DNA of 64,000 bases from Alteribacter keqinensis (GTDB lineage: Bacteria; Bacillota; Bacilli; Bacillales; Salisediminibacteriaceae). Numbering within the stretch: the stretch's first letter is position 1; every line of letters starts with the position of its first letter. Below are positions 27,116-35,378 of the stretch, one piece after another. The translations under genes and the position numbers were made by a program. The notes below the pieces were generated by a model, which had not been told where the DNA came from, ran no database searches, and worked only from the letters and a program-made list of their open reading frames with translations. Location: positions 1,550,001 through 1,614,000 of the forward strand of contig NZ_RHIB01000001.1 of assembly GCF_003710255.1 (NCBI RefSeq), read 5' to 3'.

Positions 27116-27712
27116 TTACCTGACAGTGACAGGTGACCCCGGATTTTGTCGGGCGGCATACTCTTCTTGAAGAACCGAATACATTTTCAAATCCTGATGC
27201 TTTCCTTTCACATACATCCCTTTCCTTATAAGCCCTTCGTAAGTCATGCCGGTCTTTTCCATCACCCGCTCTGAACCTGTGTTTGCGGCAAAGCATCTCG
27301 CCTGAATGCGTACCAGGTCCATCTTTTCGAATCCAAACTTCAGCAGTTCCTTTGCTGCTTCAGTTGTATAGCCTTTTCCCCAGTGGTTTTGTGAAATCAC
27401 ATAGCCGATTTCTGCGGTTTTATGTTCCGGTTTCCACCATACAAAATCTATCGTTCCGATAAACTCTCCGGTCGTCTTGAGTTCGATTCCCCAGGGAGCC
27501 ACCTGCTTTTTTTCATACTGACTTAACACAAAATCGAGAAACCCTTTTGTATCAGCCAGAGATTGATGGGTCTCCCAGGTGACGTACCTCGATACTTGAT
27601 CGTCTGACCCGTAGCGGTGCATCTCTTCTAAGTCTTCCAGTCTTATTTTTCTAAGGAGCACCCTTTTTGTTTCCAGTTGCGGCAGTTCACCGTAAATATC
27701 TTCAATTTTCAT
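27116..27712 (-). CDS. GNAT acetyltransferase, RimJ/RimL type
   Basis: 198 residues with the acetyltransferase_3 pattern: LETKRVLLRKIRLEDLEEM at the N-terminus, then IGTIDFVWWKPEHKTAEIGY, and the acetyl-CoA loop NHWGKGYTTEA. Relatives acetylate ribosomal-protein N-termini, spermidine or small amines. AAAGGGTG precedes the ATG. It stops five nt from the rnjA terminator and lies 54 nt downstream of ktrC on the same strand, so it may be read from ktrC. Substrate unknown. Confidence 0.82.
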   Translation of the reverse strand: MKIEDIYGELPQLETKRVLLRKIRLEDLEEMHRYGSDDQVSRYVTWETHQSLADTKGFLDFVLSQYEKKQVAPWGIELKTTGEFIGTIDFVWWKPEHKTAEIGYVISQNHWGKGYTTEAAKELLKFGFEKMDLVRIQARCFAANTGSERVMEKTGMTYEGLIRKGMYVKGKHQDLKMYSVLQEEYAARQNPGSPVTVR

Positions 27713-27766
27713 ATAGACACCCTTTCAAAAAAGCAGCACCCGCTATTGAGTGCTGTTCTTACCCGT

Positions 27767-28435
27767 TTAGTCATCATCGTCAAACAAAGCCTGCTCGAGA
27801 CGGTTTATGTCACTGTCTGCACCAATAACGATCAGGATATCCCCGTGCTCAAGCATTTCGTCAGCCTGAGGAGACACATTGATTTCATCAGCACGCTTGA
27901 TGGCCATGATGTTACATCCGTACTTTGCACGGATATCCAGTTCAATGATGGATTTTCCGCTCACCATTCCGCCGGCCATTAGCTCCACAATGCTGTATTC
28001 ATCGGACAGCTCAAGATAATCCAGTACATTTTTCGAAACTACGTTATGGGCAATCCTGACGCCCATATCACGCTCAGGGTGTACCACTTTATGTGCGCCA
28101 ATTTTATTGAGTACTTTTTCATGATAATCGTTTTGGGCTTTTACAGTGATGTGTTTAACCCCTTGTTCCACCAGCATGAGTGTTGTCAGAATACTCGACT
28201 GAATGTTGTCCCCGATCGCTACGACAACATGGTCGAAATTACGGATGCCGAGACTTTTAAGTGTATTGTCATCTGTGGCATCTGCTACAACTGCGTGAGT
28301 GGCAATGTTCGCGTATTTATTGATGCGGTCCTCATCTGTGTCTATCGCAAGTACTTCCATGCCCTGTTTTGATAAGGCATGGCATACACTTCCCCCAAAA
28401 CGTCCGAGACCGATTACCGCAAATTGCTTTTTCAT
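27767..28435 (-). CDS. ktrC: Potassium uptake regulatory subunit KtrC
   Basis: 222 residues: an RCK_N Rossmann domain with nucleotide-binding GLGRFGGS at residues 9-16 and acidic residues (AIDTDEDRIN) at the second strand end, and an RCK_C domain (from about 135) of the kind that binds cyclic di-AMP. It gates a KtrB/KtrD membrane subunit; none is encoded in this window. ktrC (ykqB) also follows rnjA in B. subtilis. A second protein of this type is at 36668-37324. Confidence 0.92.
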   Translation of the reverse strand: MKKQFAVIGLGRFGGSVCHALSKQGMEVLAIDTDEDRINKYANIATHAVVADATDDNTLKSLGIRNFDHVVVAIGDNIQSSILTTLMLVEQGVKHITVKAQNDYHEKVLNKIGAHKVVHPERDMGVRIAHNVVSKNVLDYLELSDEYSIVELMAGGMVSGKSIIELDIRAKYGCNIMAIKRADEINVSPQADEMLEHGDILIVIGADSDINRLEQALFDDDD

Positions 28436-28514
28436 CTATGTCCCCCATCTCAATGAGTTACTGTTTATCATTATCATAGCAAGATTTGCTTGAAATTGGC
28501 AATACCATGTTCCG

Positions 28515-29399
28515 TTAAGTTCCGAAAGAAACTGTGCTTCCATAAAGGGCTCTCTTTGTTTTTGGCCCTGCGATCCCATCTGGGGTGAGACCTTTTTCTT
28601 TTTGAAAGTTTTTCAGGAGCCGTTCCGTCTCCGGTCCGAAGATGCCATCTTCTTTGGCCCCGATCACCCGCTGCAGACTACGGACATCGGCGCCGGTCAT
28701 TGCGGGAATCATTCTAAACAGCTGGCGTGGATTGGGAGTTCTGTGAAGAGCGGCGGATGAAAGAGGACCATAGATTCCCTCTTCTCTTATACCGGAGTCT
28801 TTCTGGAGGGCCAGGACGGCTTTCTCAGTGAGAGGACCGAACAGACCATCCACGGGGCCCGGATCATATCCGGAATCCTTGAGGCGCTGCTGAAGGTCTC
28901 CTACGTCCTTTCCTTGGTCTCCTTTTTTCAAAGTCGTGTGTGAGTGTGGCGCAATGTTCCTGCGAAATGCATGCATGTTCAGGCCTGGACACTGGTTTGA
29001 TTTATGCCCGCTGAATTCCCGGTGTCCCAAAACAGCGTTTACCGGTAGAAAGAGCATATTCATTAACGTTAGAACAAGATTTTCTGCTGAGCGCCGCTGA
29101 GCTGTTGGGAGCTTCTCTCTTGTGAAGTTTCCAATCAGGCATATCCCGACAGCTCTTCTGTTCGATCCGCTCACATGATAGCTCACCGTTTCAAGCTCGT
29201 TGGACGTCCTCACTGACCCGTCCTTACTGATCACGTAATGATAGCCGATGCCCGGCCACCCGAGTGCGTCTACATGGTACCTGGCAAAAGACGCAGCACT
29301 TCCTTCCAGCGTCCCGCTGTGATGAATCGCAATCCGGTCAATGTCCTGCAGTTGTCTTCGGCCATATAACTTCGTCTTGTGTGTGTGTAGCTTTTCCAA
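28515..29399 (-). CDS. N-acetylmuramoyl-L-alanine amidase with two peptidoglycan-binding repeats
   Basis: 294 residues from a TTG start at 29399, which is five nt after GAGGTGA; an in-frame GTG at 29408 overlaps that site. The N-terminal amidase_2/PGRP-like domain has the zinc-type residues in IAIHHSG, GHREFSGHKSN and NQCPGLN. Two PG_binding_1 repeats follow (LQQRLKDSGYDPGPVDGLFG and LQRVIGAKEDGIFG). There is no signal peptide, so it may leave the cell by lysis, during sporulation, or by a prophage-like route. No phage gene is nearby. Confidence 0.87.
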   Translation of the reverse strand: MEKLHTHKTKLYGRRQLQDIDRIAIHHSGTLEGSAASFARYHVDALGWPGIGYHYVISKDGSVRTSNELETVSYHVSGSNRRAVGICLIGNFTREKLPTAQRRSAENLVLTLMNMLFLPVNAVLGHREFSGHKSNQCPGLNMHAFRRNIAPHSHTTLKKGDQGKDVGDLQQRLKDSGYDPGPVDGLFGPLTEKAVLALQKDSGIREEGIYGPLSSAALHRTPNPRQLFRMIPAMTGADVRSLQRVIGAKEDGIFGPETERLLKNFQKEKGLTPDGIAGPKTKRALYGSTVSFGT

Positions 29400-29439
29400 A
29401 TTTATCACCTCACAAGATAAGTAACACCAAAGTCAAATA

Positions 29440-29460
29440 TTCGGGGGTCTGTCCCCCGAA
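29440..29460. repeat. REP-like G5/C5 hairpin, copy 1
   Basis: TTCGGGGG, loop TCTGT, CCCCCGAA: a perfect 8-bp hairpin upstream of the amidase gene, in the opposite orientation to copies 2-5. Confidence 0.8.
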
Positions 29461-29553
29461 CTTTCTTATATTCCTGTTGAAATATCTTAAACAGGTGTTT
29501 AACTAGCACAGGTAATCATTTTGGTGTATCGTTTCCCATGATTTAACATACTT

Positions 29554-29572
29554 GTTCGGGGGACAGACCCCC
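29554..29572. repeat. REP-like G5/C5 hairpin, copy 2
   Basis: GTTCGGGGGACAGACCCCC, 94 nt from copy 1 and inverted relative to it, in the 228-nt gap between the amidase and ykuV. Confidence 0.8.
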
Positions 29573-29586
29573 TTTTAGGAAAATTT

Positions 29587-29614
29587 AAAACCACTGTGCG
29601 ATGCACAGCGGTTC
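29587..29614 (-). terminator. Terminator of ykuU-ykuV
   Basis: AACC-CTGTGC/GCACAG-GGTT stem with a 3-nt loop; TTTTAAATTTT follows on the minus strand. Confidence 0.8.
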
Positions 29615-29627
29615 TGACGTTTCTCTG

Positions 29628-30074
29628 CTATTCTTTTACACCAAGAACACGGTTTACGCGTTTAGTTAGCATCTTCATGCCGCCGCCGCCGGCCTGGAAG
29701 TGGCGCAGCTGCCCTTCTGCGTCAAATACGTAGTAGCTTGGTACGTATTGATTTTCAAAGGCATCAGTCAGTTTATGCTCGCTGTCAACGAACGTCGGCT
29801 GAGTAATGTCGTGCTCTGCTGCCACTTTCTTGATCTCATCGATATCGAGATCCTTTTCTGAACGAGGCATATGAACGCTCATAACATTCAGTTCATTCTT
29901 ATACTTATCACGGAAAGCATTAACCTCAGGCATTGCTTCTTTACACAAGTGACAGCTGATTGACCAGAAGTGAATCAGAGTCGGCTTCTCCCCTACCAGT
30001 TCATCCTTCGTAAGCTGTCCGTTTAACCATTCTGTTGCGCCTTCAAGCTCAGGCATTGGTGAACGTAATTTCAT
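29628..30074 (-). CDS. ykuV: Thiol-disulfide oxidoreductase YkuV
   Basis: 148 residues with a TlpA-like thioredoxin fold. The active site is C41-H-L-C44 in FWSISCHLCKEAMPEV; the cis-proline follows in YVPSYYVF. Sequence and length match YkuV of B. subtilis closely, a cytosolic reductase with a thioredoxin-like role. GGAGGGG precedes the ATG. It follows the peroxiredoxin ykuU on the same strand, and the pair probably works together against peroxides. Confidence 0.93.
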   Translation of the reverse strand: MKLRSPMPELEGATEWLNGQLTKDELVGEKPTLIHFWSISCHLCKEAMPEVNAFRDKYKNELNVMSVHMPRSEKDLDIDEIKKVAAEHDITQPTFVDSEHKLTDAFENQYVPSYYVFDAEGQLRHFQAGGGGMKMLTKRVNRVLGVKE

Positions 30075-30120
30075 TCATAACCCCTCCATATCAATATTTT
30101 TCCAGACTATGTACGGAATA

Positions 30121-30158
30121 GAAAAGGCCTGAACAAATCGTATTTGCCAGGCCTTTTC
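30121..30158 (-). terminator. Hairpin between ykuU and ykuV
   Basis: AAAAGGCCTG/CAGGCCTTTT with a 16-nt loop, then CTATTC on the minus strand. A partial terminator or stabiliser between two genes read in the same direction. Confidence 0.6.
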
Positions 30159-30192
30159 TGTCTGATTCTATTTTACCCTGGTTAAAGGATAA

Positions 30193-30744
30193 TTACACCT
30201 TTAGTGTTTCTTGTCCCGGCTTCCAGTTTGCAGGGCAAAGTCCGCCAGTTTGAAGTGCTTGAAGTACACGAAGAGTTTCGTCTACGTCACGGCCGATGTT
30301 GTTGTGGTTAACAACAGAATACATAAGTTCACCTTCTGGGCTGATGATGAACAATCCGCGAAGAGCAACACCTTCGTCTTCGATTAGTACACCGTAGTCG
30401 CGGGAAACCTGGTGGTTTGTATCCGCAGCAAGTGGGTATTTTAGATCGCCAAGACCATTTTCGTCACGATCTGTCTTGATCCATGCAAGGTGAGTGTGAA
30501 CTGTGTCAGTAGATACACCGATCACTTCTGCATCTAAGTCTTCAAACTCATCGTAACGGTCACTTAGAGCTGTAATTTCAGTTGGGCAGACAAAAGTGAA
30601 GTCCATTGGATAAAAATAAAGAACTGTCCACTTGTCTTCTTTCATGTTCTGCTCAAGGCTTACTTTACCGAATTCTTTGTTGGAAAGAACGGCATCCATT
30701 TCAAATCGTGGTGCTTGTTTTGCTACCATACGCTTGTCTGACAT
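30193..30744 (-). CDS. ykuU: 2-Cys peroxiredoxin YkuU
   Basis: 183-residue typical 2-Cys peroxiredoxin. The peroxidatic cysteine is C53 in FYPMDFTFVCPTE, and the resolving cysteine lies in GGLCPANWKPG near the C-terminus. Reduces hydrogen peroxide and organic peroxides in the cytosol. GGAGGGG precedes the ATG. The promoter at 30789-30817 overlaps a PerR-like box, which fits peroxide induction. Divergent from ykuT. Confidence 0.95.
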   Translation of the reverse strand: MSDKRMVAKQAPRFEMDAVLSNKEFGKVSLEQNMKEDKWTVLYFYPMDFTFVCPTEITALSDRYDEFEDLDAEVIGVSTDTVHTHLAWIKTDRDENGLGDLKYPLAADTNHQVSRDYGVLIEDEGVALRGLFIISPEGELMYSVVNHNNIGRDVDETLRVLQALQTGGLCPANWKPGQETLKV

Positions 30745-30780
30745 ATGTAACCCCTCCTGAGATGTTGTTAGTTTAATTTA

Positions 30781-30795
30781 CAATGATTATTATAA
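30781..30795. promoter_or_regulatory. PerR-like box upstream of ykuU
   Basis: CAATGATTATTATAA matches 11 of the 14 fixed positions of the PerR box TTATAATNATTATAA and covers the -10. A second half-like site (TTATAATCA) lies in the spacer. Confidence 0.55.
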
Positions 30796-30817
30796 GAAAA
30801 GAATTATAATCAGTCAA
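30789..30817 (-). promoter_or_regulatory. Promoter of ykuU
   Basis: On the minus strand TTGACT, 17 nt, TATAAT, about 45 nt before the ATG. Confidence 0.8.
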
Positions 30818-31077
30818 CATTTGACACGATTCTTTCTTTTCTCCACTAATCATTCACACTTCGTCAGTATTTCCATTTGTGCATTTTTTAACACAGATGA
30901 ACACCAACGTCTCCTATTATAACGAATCCTGAAACTCAATTAAAGCAAAAGCCCTTGTACTTCACATCATTTGAAGAGACTGTTTTCTTTTTTCAGATGG
31001 ATGGGTATGATAAAATGAATGACATCGTTCACCAAAATAACCCAATAACCTTACCGTTGTAAAAGGAGTGATAGATT

Positions 31078-31917
31078 ATGAACGATTGGCTGAGTTCCTT
31101 CACCTGGGAAGCACTTTTACTAGCAGCTGCACTATTAATCCTGCAGTTGGTTGGTATATTTGTCGTATATCTGATTGTCCGTGCCGTCGGCCGCCGCATT
31201 ATTTCATCCAGCTTTGACCGGATGAGCAAGCAGCGCAATATGACACCCGGACGAACAAAAACCCTTGAAAAGTTATCCTTGAACATTTTTTCCTATGTAT
31301 TGCTCTTTGTTTTCATCACCATTATTATCGGCCTGTTTGACTACGATGTGACTGCTCTTATAGCCGGTGCTGGTATCGTCGGTCTTGCCATCGGTTTCGG
31401 TGCCCAAGGCCTTGTAAGCGATGTTGTAACAGGCTTCTTCCTCCTTCTCGAAAAGCAGGTTGAAGTAGATGAATACGTCACAATCGCAGGGATTGACGGC
31501 GTAGTCGAAGAAGTTGGTCTCCGGACAACAAGAATCCGCGGCTTTGATGGAACTGTTCATTACATTCCTAACCGGGAAATCGGCTCACTAAGCAATCACA
31601 CCAGGGGCAATATGCGCGCTCTCGTGGACATCGGCATCAGCTACGATGATAACATTGACCACGCCATGAAGGTTATTCAGGACGTGTGTGACCGCATTGC
31701 AGCTGAAGATGAAACCGTCGTTGAAGGTCCGAACGTATTAGGTGTCCAAAGCCTTGATGACAGTGACGTCGTGATTCGTGTAATTGCCAAAACAATCAAC
31801 ATGGAGCAGTGGGGCCTTGAAAGAAAGCTGAGAAAATCAATTAAAGAAGCCCTGGATGCGAATGGAATCGACATCCCATTCCCTCATCAGGTTTATATTC
31901 AAAAAGAAGAGAAATAA
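31078..31917 (+). CDS. ykuT: Small-conductance mechanosensitive channel YkuT
   Basis: 279 residues. Three membrane segments (about 14-36, 70-90 and 95-120), the last one the Gly/Ala-rich pore helix AGIVGLAIGFGAQGLVSDVV, followed by the MscS beta domain (VDEYVTIAGIDGVVEEVGLR, then FDGTVHYIPNREIGSLSNHT). It opens under membrane tension and releases solutes after osmotic downshock. ykuT lies next to ykuU and ykuS in B. subtilis too. GTAAAAGGAG precedes the ATG. Confidence 0.92.
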   Translation: MNDWLSSFTWEALLLAAALLILQLVGIFVVYLIVRAVGRRIISSSFDRMSKQRNMTPGRTKTLEKLSLNIFSYVLLFVFITIIIGLFDYDVTALIAGAGIVGLAIGFGAQGLVSDVVTGFFLLLEKQVEVDEYVTIAGIDGVVEEVGLRTTRIRGFDGTVHYIPNREIGSLSNHTRGNMRALVDIGISYDDNIDHAMKVIQDVCDRIAAEDETVVEGPNVLGVQSLDDSDVVIRVIAKTINMEQWGLERKLRKSIKEALDANGIDIPFPHQVYIQKEEK

Positions 31918-31922
31918 AAACG

Positions 31923-31965
31923 AGATATCCCCTAAAGCTAACATGCTTTTGGGGACATCTTTTTG
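31923..31965 (+). terminator. Terminator of ykuT
   Basis: GAT-TCCCC-AAAGC/GCTTT-GGGGA-ATC type stem with small mismatches, followed by TTTTTG. Confidence 0.8.
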
Positions 31966-31974
31966 TTCAACACT

Positions 31975-32223
31975 CTATTGTTGCTGGACGCGCTGGTCAA
32001 CCTGCTGACAAACTTCATCTGCAGTCATACCATGACAGTTAATAACAGAACCCTGGTTTTGCGTATCCTGCATACCCATCATATTCTGGTCCTGCCCGCT
32101 GATTACGCAACAGTCACACCCTTCTTCATCACCTTGCTGCTGAAGCTGTACCACTTCATGTCCTTGCTGCTGAAGCGCCTCTTGAATATCCGATAATGAC
32201 TGTTCTACTCCTACTCGAGCCAT
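31975..32223 (-). CDS. ykuS: UPF0180 family protein YkuS
   Basis: 82 residues from the ATG at 32223 (after TTAAAGGAGG). Pattern [20 protein letters not shown], then [16 protein letters not shown] and [12 protein letters not shown], matches YkuS/UPF0180, normally about 80 residues. It is unusually Gln-rich (near the [18 protein letters not shown] stretch and the C-terminal VQQQ). Function unknown in all relatives. Confidence 0.85.
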   Translation of the reverse strand: MARVGVEQSLSDIQEALQQQGHEVVQLQQQGDEEGCDCCVISGQDQNMMGMQDTQNQGSVINCHGMTADEVCQQVDQRVQQQ

Positions 32224-32309
32224 CGTAAATTCCTCCTTTAAGGTATTAGGAATGTTCTTCCAACGATTACTATGCCCAAAGGATTTGATTTTACTCAGTG
32301 CAAGTAGCA

Positions 32310-32410
32310 ATTTTTCATTTTACACGCGTTATTTTTCACTTCCGTCCGATTAGTTTTCACTTTCAGCAGCTGATTTTTTACTTCCTCCTGTTTTATTATT
32401 CACTTTGCTT
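32310..32410. repeat. Intergenic array, word TTTTTCACTT
   Basis: TTCA (or TTTA) anchors at 32314, 32335, 32356, 32377 and 32399: spacings 21, 21, 21 and 22 nt. The surrounding unit is about ATTTTTCACTTNNNNNNNNNN. It lies between ykuS and dapL. Same layout as arrays at 15350, 22822 and 48518. Confidence 0.7.
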
Positions 32411-32427
32411 CAAACACTCCACCCAAT

Positions 32428-32459
32428 TAAAAACAGCCCCGCTCACGAAGCAGGGCTGC
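32428..32459 (-). terminator. Terminator of dapD-dapL
   Basis: CAGCCC-GCT/AGC-GGGCTG with a 5-nt loop; TTTTTAATT follows on the minus strand. Confidence 0.85.
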
Positions 32460-32471
32460 CATAAACACACT

Positions 32472-33605
32472 CTATTTCTTCTGCACATCTTCCAAATAAT
32501 CGATAAGAAGCTGGACGGCAAAAGGAATCGCTTCTTCTTTTGCATCCAAAGTTGAAGAATGAAGTCCGCTCGGGCTGTTTACTCCAAGCCAGAACATGAG
32601 ACCAGGAATTTCTTCTAAAAAGTAGCCGAAATCCTCGCCGGTCATGGCTTTTTCACATTCCACAAGCACCGAGTTCTCCCGCTTGCGGGTAAAAGCCATA
32701 AAACGCTCGGCACTGGCATGATTATTATACACCTGGCAGTAATTTGCACCATAATTAATGGAAGCTGCACAGTCAAAACCTGTTTCAATCCCTGAAACAA
32801 GAGATTCGATGCGCTTTTTTACCACGTCCATCGACTCTATGGACAGCGTACGGATCGTGCCTTCAAGCCGTGCGTGTTCCGCAATAATGTTCTGCTTCGT
32901 CCCGCTGCTTATTTTCCCAACTGTTACCACTGCGGAATCCAGAGGTGCTACGTTACGGGCCACAATCGTCTGGAACTGGGTAACAAGCTGACTGCACGCA
33001 ACGACCATATCATTCGCAAGATGGGGAAGTGCTGCGTGGCCGCCTTTCCCTTTCAAATCAATAAAAAGCTCGCTCGTATTAGCAAACAGAAGGCCAGGCT
33101 TTGTTGCAACCGTTCCTACAGGATACTCTGGCGCAATATGAAGAGCCATCATTTCATCAGGCTTCCAGGCACGGAATTCCTCTGATTCCAGCAGTGGCTG
33201 GGCACCGCCAGGACCTTCTTCTGCCGGCTGAAAAATAAACAGAAGATTGTCTTTTGGCTGTTTAGCTGCAAAGTGGGCAAGCACACCGAGAGCGATGGTC
33301 ATATGAAAATCGTGTCCGCATGCGTGCATAAACCCTTTATGGCTTGACTGATACGCCGCACCCGTTTCTTCGGGAATTGGCAGACCATCGATGTCCGCTC
33401 TGTAACCGTAGGTTTTTTCGGGTGCGCTTCCCGTTACACGAACAAGAAGCCCTGTGCGCCAAGGCTTGATTTCAATATTGTCCTGAGGAAATTCTTCAAT
33501 TGTCTTTTTTATGTACTGCTGTGTTTTAACTTCTTGAAACCCGGGCTCCGGGATCCTGTGCAGATCCCGGCGGATTTCAATCAGTCGGTCCGTTTGCATT
33601 GTCAT
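32472..33605 (-). CDS. dapL: N-acetyldiaminopimelate deacetylase (DapL type, YkuR)
   Basis: 377 residues, M20-family amidohydrolase. Metal motifs [10 protein letters not shown] and PAEEGPGG and the C-terminal [13 protein letters not shown] are clear. It removes the acetyl group from N-acetyl-LL-diaminopimelate in the acetylase branch of lysine and murein synthesis. The ATG at 33605 follows GAAGGAG by 11 nt; an in-frame start at 33629 lacks a site. It lies 24 nt after dapD, so the two form one operon. No lysine riboswitch is visible upstream. Confidence 0.9.
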   Translation of the reverse strand: MTMQTDRLIEIRRDLHRIPEPGFQEVKTQQYIKKTIEEFPQDNIEIKPWRTGLLVRVTGSAPEKTYGYRADIDGLPIPEETGAAYQSSHKGFMHACGHDFHMTIALGVLAHFAAKQPKDNLLFIFQPAEEGPGGAQPLLESEEFRAWKPDEMMALHIAPEYPVGTVATKPGLLFANTSELFIDLKGKGGHAALPHLANDMVVACSQLVTQFQTIVARNVAPLDSAVVTVGKISSGTKQNIIAEHARLEGTIRTLSIESMDVVKKRIESLVSGIETGFDCAASINYGANYCQVYNNHASAERFMAFTRKRENSVLVECEKAMTGEDFGYFLEEIPGLMFWLGVNSPSGLHSSTLDAKEEAIPFAVQLLIDYLEDVQKK

Positions 33606-33629
33606 AAATGAAACGTCTCCTTCTGACAC

Positions 33630-34352
33630 TTATTCGTCATTAAGTTTACGAAGCTCTTGCTTAATTTCTGTTTTTCCTTTTGTCTTCTCATCGATTTCCT
33701 TGATCACACGTGCCGGCGTACCTGCAACAACAGTGTTTGGAGGTACATCTTCTGTTACGATGGCACCTGCTGCAACAACAGCTCCCTCTCCGACAGTAAC
33801 TCCTTCAAGAATTACAGCGTTCGCACCGACAACTACACCGTCTTCTACAACGACAGGCTTAGCAGATGGTGGCTCGATAACGCCTGCAAGAACGGACCCT
33901 GCACCGATGTGACAGTTTTTACCGACTGTTGCCCGGCCGCCAAGAACAACGTTCATGTCGATCATCGTGCCTTCACCGACAACAGAACCAATGTTGATGG
34001 AAGCACCCATCATGATTACCGCACCGTCACCGATTTCCACCTGGTCACGGATAATAGCACCCGGCTCAATGCGGGCTTTGATGTTTTTCATATCGAGAAG
34101 TGGAATCGCAGAGTTTCTGCGGTCGTTTTCCACTACGAAGTCTTCAATTTTGCTTTCATTTGTTTCAAGGGCTTTTTTAATGTCTTTCCACTCACCGAAA
34201 AGTACACCTGTGTTTCCTTGGATAAATGACTTTGTATTTGCACCAAAGTCAACATTTTCAAGGTCTGAACCCTTGATATGTACTTTTACCGGCGTTGACT
34301 TTTCTGCATTTGAAATAAATTGAATGATCTCATTTGCATCCATCATTTTCAT
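33630..34352 (-). CDS. dapH: Tetrahydrodipicolinate N-acetyltransferase (YkuQ)
   Basis: 240 residues. An N-terminal helical domain ([20 protein letters not shown]) is followed by a left-handed beta helix built from hexapeptide repeats ([20 protein letters not shown] and on), typical of trimeric acyltransferases. In Bacilli this enzyme acetylates tetrahydrodipicolinate, the step before PatA and the deacetylase. It is named dapH or dapD in different databases. GGGAGG precedes the ATG; promoter at 34400-34428. Confidence 0.93.
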   Translation of the reverse strand: MKMMDANEIIQFISNAEKSTPVKVHIKGSDLENVDFGANTKSFIQGNTGVLFGEWKDIKKALETNESKIEDFVVENDRRNSAIPLLDMKNIKARIEPGAIIRDQVEIGDGAVIMMGASINIGSVVGEGTMIDMNVVLGGRATVGKNCHIGAGSVLAGVIEPPSAKPVVVEDGVVVGANAVILEGVTVGEGAVVAAGAIVTEDVPPNTVVAGTPARVIKEIDEKTKGKTEIKQELRKLNDE

Positions 34353-34399
34353 GGTTGGATCGTCCTCCCTTAATCAAGCTAAAATATTTTACTTCCCTA

Positions 34400-34428
34400 A
34401 TGATAGTCACTCTAAAGTAAAAATGCAA
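34400..34428 (-). promoter_or_regulatory. Promoter of the dap pair
   Basis: On the minus strand TTGCAT, 17 nt, TATCAT, 48 nt before the start of the acetyltransferase gene. Confidence 0.6.
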
Positions 34429-34442
34429 TCAAAGAGTTTAAT

Positions 34443-34468
34443 ACCCCGGAGCAAAACGGGCCCCGGGG
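34443..34468 (-). terminator. Terminator of the 34486-35061 gene
   Basis: ACCCCGG/CCGGGGT arms around a 12-nt G/C-rich loop; only ATTAAACTCTTT follows, so termination may be weak. Confidence 0.55.
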
Positions 34469-34485
34469 TAAGTAATTGTGATTCG

Positions 34486-35061
34486 TTACTGAAACAAACC
34501 GTTAACGGTTAACCAGACAAACTCGGGCTCTCCATTCTCTTCAGAGCGCTCGATGACAATGTCTCCTCCGCTTGTTTCATAAATGTCCATCCACATATTG
34601 TCCATTTTATTTTCGCCACTGAAAACCTTCGTGTAAGCAAGTTCACTTGTAAACAGTTCCCAGTCTGTGTCGTTCATTTCATGGGCTTTTATTGCAATCG
34701 CATTAACCTCGTCTGATTCAGGATCGACAAAGTACGTGTATGTTCCGTAGTCAAAGTAGTAACTTCCATTATACATACCTTCCTCAATAAGAGAGTCGCC
34801 GATCTCCCTTACTTCCTGAGCTGATTCTCCCAGGGTAACGTCTGCCTCTTCAAAGATCTTATGGTAAAGCGGTGCTTCCTGATTTTCGGTGCTGATCCCT
34901 TTAACCAACGCAGTCTCTTTCATAACGAATTCTCGTTCCTGATGGTGCTTATTGAAAAAACCTGACGTAACATCACCGCTGTTTGCCTGAAATACGCCTC
35001 CGTTTAATAGTAGAAATAAAGCTGATGCAGCGAGAATGACTCGTGTATGTAGTTCCATCAT
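34486..35061 (-). CDS. Secreted hypothetical protein
   Basis: 191 residues from the ATG at 35061 (GAGGGGG upstream). A signal peptide or anchor (VILAASALFLLLNGGVFQA) precedes an acidic extracytoplasmic part rich in Asp, Glu, Tyr and Ser, with FDYGTYTYFVDPESDEVNAI in the middle. There is no catalytic motif I can name and no cysteine for a disulfide. It is a single-gene unit, and its upstream region is the structured stretch at 35173-35340. Confidence 0.65.
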   Translation of the reverse strand: MMELHTRVILAASALFLLLNGGVFQANSGDVTSGFFNKHHQEREFVMKETALVKGISTENQEAPLYHKIFEEADVTLGESAQEVREIGDSLIEEGMYNGSYYFDYGTYTYFVDPESDEVNAIAIKAHEMNDTDWELFTSELAYTKVFSGENKMDNMWMDIYETSGGDIVIERSEENGEPEFVWLTVNGLFQ

Positions 35062-35172
35062 TATGAATGTCCCCCTCTCTATTTTGAGGGTTTCCCGAAT
35101 TTGCAGAACATTAATCTTTATTTTTATGTTTTTTTCTGCTATACGCATTTTTTTATTAAATAAAGGGATAAC

Positions 35173-35340
35173 TAAGTGTACTCGGGATGAACCCTTTTGA
35201 AAGGGAAACGGCCGTTTTCTTGCAAAATGGTCCTTTCAGGTGCAAGCCCTGACCATCCCGCCACTTTTTGAGTGTGGGCTCCTTGTTGGTACAGCCCCAC
35301 AGCTGGCTCGTGTCCGGGTAAACACCAGTCAGTACAAAAA
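35173..35340. other. Structured intergenic region, unassigned
   Basis: Several nested complementary segments: GGGATG with CATCCC, ATGGTC-CAGG with CCTG-ACCAT, CCACT with AGTG-GG, and GCTG-like pairs. On the plus strand GGTGCAAGCCC followed by CCCGCCACT resembles the conserved core of cobalamin riboswitches. The GGGAA and the closing GCCAGGAGACC blocks are not convincing, however, and no plus-strand gene follows. It may instead be the leader of the 34486-35061 gene on the minus strand, or a genomic repeat. Confidence 0.3.
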
Positions 35341-35378
35341 GAGAGCTCGCCGCGATGGCAAGCTCTCTTTTTTTTAAT
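35339..35378. terminator. Bidirectional terminator between mscS and the structured region
   Basis: GAGAGCT-GC/GC-AGCTCTC stem with A-runs and T-runs on both sides (eight T on the plus strand, five on the minus strand). It overlaps the stop of the mscS gene. Confidence 0.85.

Noticed and set aside
28515-29399. Prophage lysis gene
   Set aside because: The amidase has peptidoglycan-binding repeats as in some endolysins, but no holin or other phage gene is within reach.
34353-34485. Lysine riboswitch upstream of the dap genes
   Set aside because: The 133-nt gap holds a promoter and a terminator but no lysine aptamer motifs.
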